Position numbers and translations under genes: made by a program. A stretch of 64,000 bases of DNA from Mycobacterium basiliense (GTDB lineage Bacteria > Actinomycetota > Actinomycetes > Mycobacteriales > Mycobacteriaceae), in NCBI RefSeq assembly GCF_900292015.1, contig NZ_LR130759.1, positions 1,860,001 to 1,924,000 of the forward strand, written 5' to 3'. Below, in pieces: positions 56,521-64,000 of this stretch. Position 1 is the stretch's first letter, and each line of letters opens with the position of its first letter. The notes under the pieces were generated by a model, which had not been told where the DNA came from, did no database searches, and saw nothing but the letters and a program-made list of their open reading frames with translations.

Positions 56521-57473
56521 GCCGGTGTTCCCAACGCTTCTCGCAGCGCAACCGACAGCACGCCGTCGCGGGTCAGCAGGGGGAGCGGGTCGAGGTGGTC
56601 TTTGCAGTCGTGCGCGCCGATGCCCGCGTGCACGACATCGAACTGCCGCTGACACCGTGGACATCGCAGCAGCGCGTCATTGAGCGTGGCGCCTGCCAGC
56701 GAATCTGCGCAAACCGGACACCGGTCGCGATAGGCAAATGTCTCCTCGCCGACCCGGCACGCCAGCACGTTGGTCCCGATGGTCCCGCCGGTCCCGCCGA
56801 CCGCAAAGCCGCCGACTTCGCCGGCCCGCAGCTCGGCCAGCTCGGGCACCGGGTGCCAGGTGGTTGCACCCCGCCCGCTGGCCGAGCCATGGGAACCGTC
56901 CCGATGGATTTGCGCCAGTAGCGATTCGGCGGGAATCATGGCGGACGTGTTCACCGCTGTGGGTTGGGATGGCGCCGCGACCACCTCGATCGAGGTGACC
57001 TCGGGCGCCGCCGCCCAGATCGCGTCCTGCACGGCCAGCTCCAGCGTCACCGCCGACGACGGGCAGCTCTTGCAGCTGCCTGTGAAAGCCAGCAGCACGC
57101 CGGCCCCGTCGGTTTCCTCACTGACCGCGAGCAGATCGACATCGCCACCATGTGAACCCAGGTAGGGCCGGACCCGCTGCAGCGCATCGGACACCCGCCG
57201 GTGCAGGTCATGCGGGTGCAGCCCATGCACCAGGAGCAGGCTGGCCACCAGGTCGTCGGCGGCCAGTCGCTCGGCTAACGCGGGGTCGTGAAGCGACCCC
57301 ATGATGCGCTCCAGCCCGGCCCCGTAGAGTCCGACTACCTCCCGGACCAGCTGTTGGGCGCGGTCGTGTGCGGCCGCGCCACCTGCCGCACAGGCATCCA
57401 GCAGCGTCTGGATCCGATCGCCCGCTGTACGCCACTGTGCGTCACTTGGGGGGCTTTCCGGGCGATCCGCCAT
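56517..57473 (-). CDS. NifU-type scaffold fused to a four-cysteine Rieske-like domain
   Basis: A 318-aa protein. An N-terminal helical region (1-90) is followed by a NifU C-terminal (Nfu) domain with C134 and C137 (TGSCKSCPSSAVT). The last 100 residues look like a Rieske fold, but the ligand motifs are C252-P-V-C255 and C271-P-R-C274 and not C-x-H and C-x-x-H. It may bind an all-Cys [2Fe-2S], a rubredoxin-type iron or zinc. It begins 3 bp after the large subunit and is thus a likely electron-transfer partner or cluster donor for the hydrogenase. Start ATG at 57473. Confidence 0.78.
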   Translation of the reverse strand: MADRPESPPSDAQWRTAGDRIQTLLDACAAGGAAAHDRAQQLVREVVGLYGAGLERIMGSLHDPALAERLAADDLVASLLLVHGLHPHDLHRRVSDALQRVRPYLGSHGGDVDLLAVSEETDGAGVLLAFTGSCKSCPSSAVTLELAVQDAIWAAAPEVTSIEVVAAPSQPTAVNTSAMIPAESLLAQIHRDGSHGSASGRGATTWHPVPELAELRAGEVGGFAVGGTGGTIGTNVLACRVGEETFAYRDRCPVCADSLAGATLNDALLRCPRCQRQFDVVHAGIGAHDCKDHLDPLPLLTRDGVLSVALREALGTPA

Positions 57474-57476
57474 GTG

Positions 57477-59330
57477 TCACCCCATAAATGGTGATGACCC
57501 GCCGCGCCCGGCCTCGCCGAGCTTGCGATCATCACCGCCGGCGGGTGACTGTGTTGGGGTGTGCAGTCTCTGCAGCGTCTTGCCCTTGCCCAAGTACATG
57601 TGCACGCCGCAGGGCAGGCACGGGTCGAAGCTGCGTACCGTGCGCATGACGTCGATCCCCTTGAAGTTCTCCCGGTCGTTCTCCTCGAAGATCGGTTGCC
57701 CCTGCACCGCGTCCTCGTAGGGGCCCGGGGTGCCGTAGCTGTCACGCGGGTTTGCGTTCCACGGGGTCGGCGGATACGGGTGGTAGTTGGCGATCTTGCC
57801 GTCCCGGATCACCATGTGGTGGCTGAGTACGCCGCGCACCGCTTCGGTGAAGCCGCATCCGATGCCCTCGTCGGGCACCTCGAAGGTCTCCCATGTCTTC
57901 GTGCGCCCAGCCCGGATCTCACCGAGAGCCTTCTCGCAGAAGTGCAGTGCGCAGGCCGCCGCGTAGGCCTGGAAGTAGGTGCGGGCCCGGTCACGCTCGA
58001 TGGTGTTGCTGCCGTGTTTGGGCACCTTCCATTCCAATTCCACCGGCCCCTTCAGGGCGGTCTTGGGCAGGTTGATCTTGACGCTGGTGCCGGTTGCCTT
58101 GACGTAGCCGATGTCGACCAGGCCGGCCAACGCGGTGGCCCACAGCCTCGCCAGCGGACCGCCACCGGTATCTAGCGCCAGGTGATCCTTTCCGTCGAAC
58201 CAGCGCGGCGACATCACCCAGCTGTACTTGCCGCCCTCCAAATCACGTTTCTGCGGGTGCGGGTTGGTGTGTTGGTTCCACGGGTGTCGCCGGTCCACCT
58301 TGTTGCCCAGCGGATCGGTCTTGACGAACATTTCCTGGTCGGTCCAGTCGTCGTAATACGAACTGCCCAAGAGGATCCGAATGCCGAGGTTGATGTCTAC
58401 CAGCGAGTGGGTGACCAGCTTGCCGTCCACCACCACACCCGGGGTGACGAACATCGCGTTGCCCCAGCGCTCCATGTCCTTGTACTCGAAGTTGCACACG
58501 TCGGGATCCTGGAAGGAGCCCCAGCAGCCCAGCAGCGTGCGGCGCAGGCCGACCTTCTCGTATCCGGGCAGCGCCTCGTAGAAGAAGTCGAACAAATCGT
58601 CGTGCATCGGTACTACCTTCTTCATGAACTCGACATAGCGCATCAGCCGGGTCATGTAGTCGGTCATCAGCTGCACGGTCGCCACGGTGCCGACCCCGCC
58701 GGGGTACAGCGTGGACGGGTGTACGTGGCGGCCTTCCATGAGGCAGAACATTTCGCGTGTATACCGGCTGACTTGCAGCGCCTCCCGATAGAACTCGCCA
58801 CTGAACGGGTTGAGCGAGCGCATGATGTCGGCGATGGTGTGATAGCCGTGCGCGTCGGCGTGCGGTGCGGCCGTCTTCTCCGCCTGCGAGAGGATGCTGG
58901 GGTTGGTCTCGGCGACCATCTTCTCGCAGAAGTCAACGCCGACCAGATTTTCCTGGAAGATGTTGTGGTCGAACATGTATTCCGCGGCTTCGCCGAGGTT
59001 GACGATCCATTCGCCCAGGTGCGGAGGCTTGACCCCATACGCCATGTTTTGCGTGTAGCAGGAGCAGGTCGCGTGGTTGTCGCCGCAGATGCCGCAGATG
59101 CGGCTGGTGATGAAGTGGGCGTCGCGCGGGTCTTTGCCCTTCATGAAGATCGAGTAGCCGCGAAATATCGACGATGTGCTGTGGCACTCGACGACTTCCT
59201 TGTTGTCGAAATCGATCTTGGTGTAAATGCCGAGGCTGCCCACGATCCTGGTGATCGGGTCCCATGCCATCTCGACGAGTTGGCCGGGTTCACGCTTCGC
59301 GGTGGTCGGCTCGGGGACGATAGTTGTCAT
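57477..59330 (-). CDS. hhyL: [NiFe] hydrogenase large subunit, group 1h (actinobacterial)
   Basis: A 617-aa catalytic subunit that binds the Ni-Fe(CN)2CO centre. The first ligand motif is C79-G-I-C82 in SRICGICGDNHATCSCY and the second C571-x-x-C574 in DPCLPCGVH. The GDNH after the first motif is typical of the high-affinity actinobacterial class. A C-terminal extension of 40 residues follows H577 and should be removed by the endopeptidase at 53237; that is long compared with the roughly 15 residues of many hydrogenases. ATG at 59330 after GGAGAG. The role is H2 oxidation, probably of atmospheric H2 to the quinone pool. Confidence 0.95.
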   Translation of the reverse strand: MTTIVPEPTTAKREPGQLVEMAWDPITRIVGSLGIYTKIDFDNKEVVECHSTSSIFRGYSIFMKGKDPRDAHFITSRICGICGDNHATCSCYTQNMAYGVKPPHLGEWIVNLGEAAEYMFDHNIFQENLVGVDFCEKMVAETNPSILSQAEKTAAPHADAHGYHTIADIMRSLNPFSGEFYREALQVSRYTREMFCLMEGRHVHPSTLYPGGVGTVATVQLMTDYMTRLMRYVEFMKKVVPMHDDLFDFFYEALPGYEKVGLRRTLLGCWGSFQDPDVCNFEYKDMERWGNAMFVTPGVVVDGKLVTHSLVDINLGIRILLGSSYYDDWTDQEMFVKTDPLGNKVDRRHPWNQHTNPHPQKRDLEGGKYSWVMSPRWFDGKDHLALDTGGGPLARLWATALAGLVDIGYVKATGTSVKINLPKTALKGPVELEWKVPKHGSNTIERDRARTYFQAYAAACALHFCEKALGEIRAGRTKTWETFEVPDEGIGCGFTEAVRGVLSHHMVIRDGKIANYHPYPPTPWNANPRDSYGTPGPYEDAVQGQPIFEENDRENFKGIDVMRTVRSFDPCLPCGVHMYLGKGKTLQRLHTPTQSPAGGDDRKLGEAGRGGSSPFMG

Positions 59331-59391
59331 CGAAGTCTCTCCGTTGAACTGAGTATGAACGGCTGGGCTGGCGGGGTGACCTACCAGGTGC

Positions 59392-60447
59392 TCACCAGGT
59401 TCTGCGGGCCCCGGTGGTGAGTTGGGTGCCCGTGTGGCGCCAGCGCGGTTCCTTGTCCAGGGTGCGTTCGGTGATGCCGCGCAGACTGCGGATCACCGTG
59501 CCGTACAGGCCCGACGCGGTGCTGGAGAACTTGCCCCCCGGCGGCTCGTCCATGAACGGCATGAACTTGTCCGGGAAGCCGGGCATCGTGCACCCGATGC
59601 AGATGCCGCCCACATTCGGACAACCGCCGATGCCGTTGATCCATCCGCGCTTGGGTACGTTGCACTTCACAACCGGGCCCCAACAGCCAAGTTTGACAAT
59701 GCATTTCGGTGACCCATATTCGGTGGCGAAGTCGCCCTGCTCGTAGTAGCCGGCTCGGTCACACCCCTCGTGCACGGTGTTCCCGAACAACCACTTTGGT
59801 CGTAGCGCGTCGTCGAGCGGGATCATCGGTGCCTGGCCGGTCGCCATGTAGAGCAGGTAGGTCAGTGTTTCGGACAGGTTGTCCGGGTGAATCGGGCAGC
59901 CGGGGACACAGACGATCGGGATGCCGGCCTTGCTCTTCCATTCCCACCCGAGGTAGTCCGGAACGCCCATCGCCCCGGTCGGATTGCCGGCCATCGCATG
60001 GATCCCGCCGTAGGTGGCGCAGGTCCCGACTGCGACGATGGCGGTGGCCTTGGGCGCCAGCCGGTCGAGCCATTCGCTGGTGGTCATCGGCTGACCGGTT
60101 GCTGGGTCGTTGCCGAACCCGCACCAGTAGCCCTCGTCCTTGATCTTCTCGTTGGGAATAGACCCTTCGACAACGAGCACGAAAGGTTCTAACTCGCCCC
60201 GGTCGGCTTTGAAGAACCACTCCAGGAAATCATCGGCTCCCCCGGTGGGTCCGCATTCGAAATCGATCAGCGGCCAGTGGACGGCGACCTGTGGGAGGCC
60301 GGGAAGTGCGCCCAGGGCGATCTCCTCGACGCTGGGTTGGGTGGCGGCAGTCAACGCCACCGAATCGCCGTCACAACTCAGGCCTGCGTTGATCCACAGA
60401 ACGTGGATCAAGGTTTCTTCCGCTTTGACTGCTGCTTCTGTTGGCAT
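59392..60447 (-). CDS. hhyS: [NiFe] hydrogenase small subunit, group 1h
   Basis: A 351-aa iron-sulfur subunit. No Tat signal (no R-R-x-F-x-K) and no C-terminal helix, so the dimer is expected to be cytoplasmic or peripherally bound. Proximal cluster candidates are C25, D28 (GLSCDGDSV), C143 (GTCATYG) and C184 (PGCPIHP); the Asp replaces the usual second Cys, a known mark of this class. The other clusters can use H226/C229 (HEGCDRAG) and C249, C255, C262, C276, C283, C286. ATG at 60447 preceded by GGAAAG. First of the main operon, 61 bp before hhyL. Confidence 0.95.
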   Translation of the reverse strand: MPTEAAVKAEETLIHVLWINAGLSCDGDSVALTAATQPSVEEIALGALPGLPQVAVHWPLIDFECGPTGGADDFLEWFFKADRGELEPFVLVVEGSIPNEKIKDEGYWCGFGNDPATGQPMTTSEWLDRLAPKATAIVAVGTCATYGGIHAMAGNPTGAMGVPDYLGWEWKSKAGIPIVCVPGCPIHPDNLSETLTYLLYMATGQAPMIPLDDALRPKWLFGNTVHEGCDRAGYYEQGDFATEYGSPKCIVKLGCWGPVVKCNVPKRGWINGIGGCPNVGGICIGCTMPGFPDKFMPFMDEPPGGKFSSTASGLYGTVIRSLRGITERTLDKEPRWRHTGTQLTTGARRTW

Positions 60448-60779
60448 GTTGCAGCTTTCCGGGGCCGGGCTGAGACCCCTACACTGCCGGAGTCGACCTT
60501 CGGCCCACTTGCACAGCGCTGTTTTTGGGTCTACTCGCGCCGTCGGGCCTTGTCAATGGTCGACGGTGACGGCGCCACCGGAGAGTCACCAGCACTGTGT
60601 CGGATGGTCCGTCTGTGCCATCGTATGTTGGTTGACCAGAATGGAATTCGGCGATTTGGGTATCGATGTTGGATCGGCGCTGGTGCTCGCTCGGCCAGGT
60701 TCTTGGGCCCTTATTCTGCAAACGATTTGCAGCTGTTCGCCGAGCGGACGGAAATCCGGGATTGGTTGGGGATCGGTGG
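60448..60779. promoter_or_regulatory. Promoter region of the hydrogenase structural operon
   Basis: 332 bp between the end of hypB and the small-subunit start, on the minus strand. It should hold the promoter for the main operon. It contains the inverted repeats CGGTG-7 nt-CACCG (60564-60580) and, overlapping, GGTGAC-14 nt-GTCACC (60565-60590), which could bind a regulator or fold. No gene seen. Confidence 0.5.
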
Positions 60780-61568
60780 TCAGTCCGCCTGCACAGCCGG
60801 GGAGTCTTGCGCGAAGCGGCGCAACCAACCGAACCAGGCGGCCATGCCGGCGCCGGTGCGCGCACTGACCGGAAGAATGGTTGCGGTGGCATTCACCTCG
60901 CGGACGTGTGCGATATACGCGTCGACGTCAGCGTCCAGATAGGGCACCAGGTCGATCTTGTTGAGCAGCACTACGTCGACGGAACGGAACATCACCGGGT
61001 ACTTGAGCGGTTTGTCCTCGCCCTCGGTGACGGAGTAGACCATAGCCTTCGCATGTTCGCCGACGTCGAACTCCGCCGGGCAGACCAGATTGCCGACGTT
61101 CTCGATGATAACCAGATCTAGGCTGGGAAGATCCAGACCGGGTAGGGCGCGATTGACCATGGGTGCATCCAGGTGGCATTCACCGCCAAAGCCGTTGCTG
61201 GTGTTGAGCAGTGACACCTGAGCTCCCCGTCCGCTGAGCTTGGCGGCATCGAGATCGGTGGCGATATCGCCCTCGATCACCCCGATCGCAAAGTTCCGGC
61301 TGAGTTCATCCAGCGTGGCTTGTAACACCGTGGTCTTTCCGGACCCGGGCGAGCTCATCAGGTTGAGCGCGCGGATGCCATTGTTTTCGAATGCGGCCCG
61401 GTTGAGATTGGCGCGCGCGTCATTCTCGGCGAAGATCTCTTCGAGCACATCGACTCGGGCGGGACCGGTTTCATACTGGCTGTGATCCCCGTGGTCGTGT
61501 TCGCAGACATCGGTTGCCTGCTCGTGGGTGTGCGCAGTGCCGTCATCGTGGCGATGAAACCTACCCAT
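60780..61568 (-). CDS. hypB: HypB nickel-inserting GTPase
   Basis: A 262-aa GTPase that delivers nickel with HypA. The N-terminus is His-rich (RFHRHDDGTAHTHEQA, EHDHGDHS), a nickel store. The GTPase motifs are SSPGSGKTTVLQATLDEL (P-loop), EGDIATDLDA, VIIENVGNLVCPAEFDVGE (switch with metal-site Cys) and LLNKIDLVPY (NKxD). ATG at 61568 has AAAGG upstream; a GTG at 61577 is possible. It follows hypA by about 12 bp. Confidence 0.93.
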   Translation of the reverse strand: MGRFHRHDDGTAHTHEQATDVCEHDHGDHSQYETGPARVDVLEEIFAENDARANLNRAAFENNGIRALNLMSSPGSGKTTVLQATLDELSRNFAIGVIEGDIATDLDAAKLSGRGAQVSLLNTSNGFGGECHLDAPMVNRALPGLDLPSLDLVIIENVGNLVCPAEFDVGEHAKAMVYSVTEGEDKPLKYPVMFRSVDVVLLNKIDLVPYLDADVDAYIAHVREVNATATILPVSARTGAGMAAWFGWLRRFAQDSPAVQAD

Positions 61569-61580
61569 TCCGAACACCTT

Positions 61581-61916
61581 TCATGAGACGTCCAGCGACG
61601 TGACCAGGAACTCGTTGCCGCAAAGCACGTCGACATCGGGGCTGTCGCATTCCGGACACCAAATCGACCACGCCGACGTGATTTGCGACTTCCGGCCGCA
61701 GGCGCGGCAGCGCACCTCGGCCGCGACGCATTCCAGTTCCAATTGGGCGTCCGGCATGTTCTCGGAGTCCCGAACCAGGGTCCAGCAGAATGCCAGTGAC
61801 TCCGGGACCACGCCGCGTAGCGCCCCCACCCGGACCCGGACGATATCGACGTGGCGTCCCTCGGCGTGCGTCTTGACCACGCCGGCGATCGCTTCGCACA
61901 AAGACAACTCATGCAT
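61581..61916 (-). CDS. hypA: HypA nickel chaperone
   Basis: A 111-aa nickel metallochaperone. The N-terminal MHELSLCEAI holds H2 and E3 for nickel. The zinc site has two C-x-x-C pairs (CRACGRKS and IWCPECDSPD). hypA and hypB are the first genes at the right end of the hydrogenase locus. No nickel transporter gene is seen within the window; in M. tuberculosis nicT (Rv2856) is near the matching position. Confidence 0.94.
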   Translation of the reverse strand: MHELSLCEAIAGVVKTHAEGRHVDIVRVRVGALRGVVPESLAFCWTLVRDSENMPDAQLELECVAAEVRCRACGRKSQITSAWSIWCPECDSPDVDVLCGNEFLVTSLDVS

Positions 61917-62586
61917 CGCTGGTCACCTGATCCAGCGAGCTAAGGGACGCTGGCCCATGAGATCGTTTTTACACCCAAGTCATGATCGTCCCAGAACCTG
62001 GCGAGACGTATGACCGCAGATCCATGGTCAACTTCTTCGGTGGTGGCATCGGCTAGTTGTGGCCGACCGTAGATTGAAACTCGGGATTTGTGTGTCACGT
62101 TCGATCGCGGTGGCCGCGGCCACGACAGCATGCGCAAGCATGGTCTAGCGATGCCAGGGGCGTCAGTGCCGAACCTGGTATTGATCGCACTCGATCAGGC
62201 ATTGGTGGCTTGGAACGATTCTTCGGCTCGCCAACGCCGACCAACTGTCGTGACAGGGGCCGCAGTGGCGCCGGTAGCGGCGCAGGTAGGCGTGCTCGCC
62301 GGTATCACCGGCTGCGGCGGAGCGCTACTGCCAGACGTGCGCCGGTACCGGGCCGGTAGCCGCATCGACGCGGACGGGTCCTGCGTGGCACACGCCTGCT
62401 GGATCGAAATCGGTGCGGCCAACCGATTGCACCGCAGCGATATCGGCCGGGGCATCGCTCGGTCGAGTATGGGCGGATTCGGGGAAACCATAGCTAATTT
62501 GCGCATAAGTTAATTAAGTTGGGTAGTAGTCGGCTGCGGTGGTGGCTTGATTCCGGAATTGCTTGGGCAGGGTGGGAGGCCGCTTG
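61917..62586. other. Intergenic region between hypA and PE_PGRS
   Basis: 670 bp between the leftward hypA and the rightward PE_PGRS gene; it must contain both promoters. An open frame on the plus strand (62088-62513, 141 aa) has no recognisable domain. Just before the PE_PGRS gene lies the AT-rich run AAGTTAATTAAGTT (62507-62520), unusual for this genome and a plausible promoter element. Confidence 0.4.
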
Positions 62587-64000
62587 ATGTCGTATTTAAT
62601 CGCTTCGCCGGATGCGATTGCGTTTGCTGCTGGGGACTTGCGTGGGATTGGATCCGCGATCCAGATGGCCAACGCGTCGGCGGCATCGACGACGGCTCTA
62701 CCCGCCGCGGCGGCTGATGAGGTGTCGCAGGCTATCGCGCGGTTGTTTGGCAATTATGCCCAGGAGTATCAGACCCTGAGCTTGCAAGTGGCGGCATCCT
62801 ATGAGCGGTTTGTGACAGCTTTGGGCTCGGCCTCTGGTGCCTACACGGCGAGCGAGGCCGCCAGCGCTTCGCCCTTGCAGATCGTGGAGCAGAACGTGCT
62901 TGGGCTGGTCAATGCACCCACGCAGGCGCTGCTGGGCCGTCCGTTGATCGGCAACGGTGCCGACGGCGCATCGGGCACCGGCGAGGCCGGCGGGGACGGC
63001 GGGATCTTGATCGGCAACGGCGGCAACGGCGGGTCGGGGGCAGCTAGCGGGAACGGTGGGGCCGGCGGGTCAGCCGGATTGTTCGGCCAAGGTGGGGCAG
63101 GTGGGGCCGGCGGGGCCGGCGTCGCCGGTGGGGCCGGCGGCAATGGCGGGGCGGGTGGCAACGGCGGGCTGCTGCTCGGAAGTGGCGGCGCCGGCGGCGC
63201 GGGCGGCATCGGCGGGGTCGGCGGCGGAGCCGGTGGTGCCGGTGGGAACGGTGGAAGCACTGGCTCATGGCTTGTGCCTGGCTCCTCCGCGCCCGGCTCT
63301 GGCGGGGCCGGGGGCGCCGGCGGCGCGGGCGTGGGCTTTGGCGTTGCAGGTGGGGCGGGCGGGGCTGGCGGATCTGGAGGCGTCAATAACTCGTTGTTCG
63401 GTGGTGCCGGCGGTGTTGGCGGGGCCGGCGGCGCCGGAGGTGCGGGTGACGCCGGCTCGGCCGGCGGCGCCGGCTTTGCGGGCGGAGCCGGAGGGACCGG
63501 TGGGACCGGCGGCGCCGACCACGCGCTTCTGTTCGGAACGGGGGGCGCCGGGGGGTCGGCGGGTGCTGGTGGTGCCGGTGGTGCTGGTGGTGCGGGCGCT
63601 AGTGGTGTGGGCGCCGGCAGCTCGGGCGGAATTGGCGGGTCGGGCGGGGCCGGTGGTAATGCCGGCGGCGCGGGTGCCGGTGGCGCCGGTGGCATCTTCG
63701 GGACTGCGGGGCAGGCCGGTAGTGCGGGTACTGGCGGTAATGGTGGGGCTGGCGGTAATGGTGGGGTGGGTGACGATGGTACGGCTGGTGCGGCGGGCTT
63801 TGCCGGTGGTGCCGGTGGCGCGGGTGGGGCTGGGGGTTCGGCCGGTGCTGGCGGTGTGAACGGTAGTGGGGGGCAGGGCGGCAGTGGTGGGGCTGGTGGG
63901 GTTGGCGGTGATGGTGTTGCCGGGGTGGGCAGCATGGGTGGGTCGGGTGGGGCTGGTGGTAATGGCGGCGGCGCGGGTGCCGGTGGTGCTGCTGGTGGGG
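62587..64000 (+). CDS. PE_PGRS family protein (3' end outside the window)
   Basis: At least 471 residues, open to the window edge. The N-terminal PE domain ([20 protein letters not shown] ... [10 protein letters not shown]) spans about 1-95, with the linker [19 protein letters not shown], then a PGRS region of Gly-Gly-Ala/Asn repeats. PE_PGRS proteins are exported through ESX-5 and are surface or secreted. Unlike the disrupted PE_PGRS at 43923, no frameshift is visible. Transcribed away from hypA. Confidence 0.9.
   Translation, partial: MSYLIASPDAIAFAAGDLRGIGSAIQMANASAASTTALPAAAADEVSQAIARLFGNYAQEYQTLSLQVAASYERFVTALGSASGAYTASEAASASPLQIVEQNVLGLVNAPTQALLGRPLIGNGADGASGTGEAGGDGGILIGNGGNGGSGAASGNGGAGGSAGLFGQGGAGGAGGAGVAGGAGGNGGAGGNGGLLLGSGGAGGAGGIGGVGGGAGGAGGNGGSTGSWLVPGSSAPGSGGAGGAGGAGVGFGVAGGAGGAGGSGGVNNSLFGGAGGVGGAGGAGGAGDAGSAGGAGFAGGAGGTGGTGGADHALLFGTGGAGGSAGAGGAGGAGGAGASGVGAGSSGGIGGSGGAGGNAGGAGAGGAGGIFGTAGQAGSAGTGGNGGAGGNGGVGDDGTAGAAGFAGGAGGAGGAGGSAGAGGVNGSGGQGGSGGAGGVGGDGVAGVGSMGGSGGAGGNGGGAGAGGAAGG

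Noticed and set aside
57477..60447. Assignment of the hydrogenase to the Huc (group 2a) class
   Set aside because: The Cys-x-x-Asp motif, the RICGICGDNH motif and the DUF5947/DUF6084/NifU neighbours fit group 1h; I saw no Huc-type accessory genes.
62088..62513. A 141-codon plus-strand open frame between hypA and PE_PGRS
   Set aside because: No recognisable domain, no clear ribosome-binding site and overlapping open frames on the other strand; kept only as part of the intergenic description.
62841..63935. A 364-codon Pro-rich open frame on the minus strand
   Set aside because: It is the reverse reading of the Gly-rich PGRS codons (GGN read as NCC) and is not a gene.

Overview
The window is chromosomal DNA of a slow-growing Mycobacterium close to, but not inside, the M. 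tuberculosis complex; M. kansasii and its relatives would fit. The evidence is a high-GC genome, PE_PGRS and PPE-SVP genes, MPT53/MPT70/MPT63-type secreted antigens, an antigen 85 paralogue, and a gene order that follows M. tuberculosis Rv2896c to Rv2857c in reverse orientation. The species is inferred from gene content only.

Bases 1-39,700 are mostly conserved core: dprA end, viuB, a lactate 2-monooxygenase, xerC, rpsB-tsf, amiC, a MarR regulator, then an accessory patch (BCCT transporter, antigen 85 paralogue, cation/proton antiporter, MPT63-like protein, acyltransferase). pyrH-frr-cdsA-rlmN follow, then the disulfide/antigen block (mpt53, ccdA-like, mpt70, dipZ), the isoprenoid/proteolysis block (dxr-rip1-ispG), a GNAT protein, a penicillin-binding lipoprotein, mapB, a cobQ, and the operon glnA4 / class I amidotransferase / aldC / SDR, which looks like gamma-glutamylation catabolism of amines. 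Differences from M. tuberculosis include no mpt83 beside dipZ, an extra antigen 85 protein that lacks the usual cysteines, a 58-bp tandem repeat across the rlmN stop codon, and a scrap of a second glutamine-synthetase gene in front of glnA4.

Bases 39,750-44,641 hold two PPE-SVP genes without PE partners and a frameshifted PE_PGRS.

Bases 44,700-61,916 form a long minus-strand [NiFe]-hydrogenase locus. Reading along transcription: hypA, hypB, a 332-bp gap, small and large subunits, a NifU-like protein with a four-cysteine Rieske-like tail, DUF5947, DUF6084, an unrecognised 445-aa protein, a 39-aa membrane peptide, an endopeptidase, hypC2, hypF, a SIS-HypC fusion, a SIS protein, hypE, hypC1, hypD, DUF6390 and a phosphatase-superfamily protein. 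Most junctions are ATGA overlaps or a few bases. The small subunit has Cys-x-x-Asp where most hydrogenases have Cys-x-x-Cys at the proximal cluster, and the large subunit has the RICGICGDNH motif; both point to the actinobacterial high-affinity class (group 1h, formerly group 5; Hyd2/Hhy of M. smegmatis). Such enzymes oxidise trace H2 to feed respiration during starvation. M. tuberculosis lacks this locus but keeps a nickel transporter (nicT, Rv2856) next to Rv2857c, so the locus may be ancestral and deleted there. A 5'-complete PE_PGRS gene runs off the right edge.

The least described parts are the accessory hydrogenase genes, above all the SIS-HypC fusion and the four-cysteine NifU-fusion protein. 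No tRNA, rRNA, insertion sequence or CRISPR array was seen.
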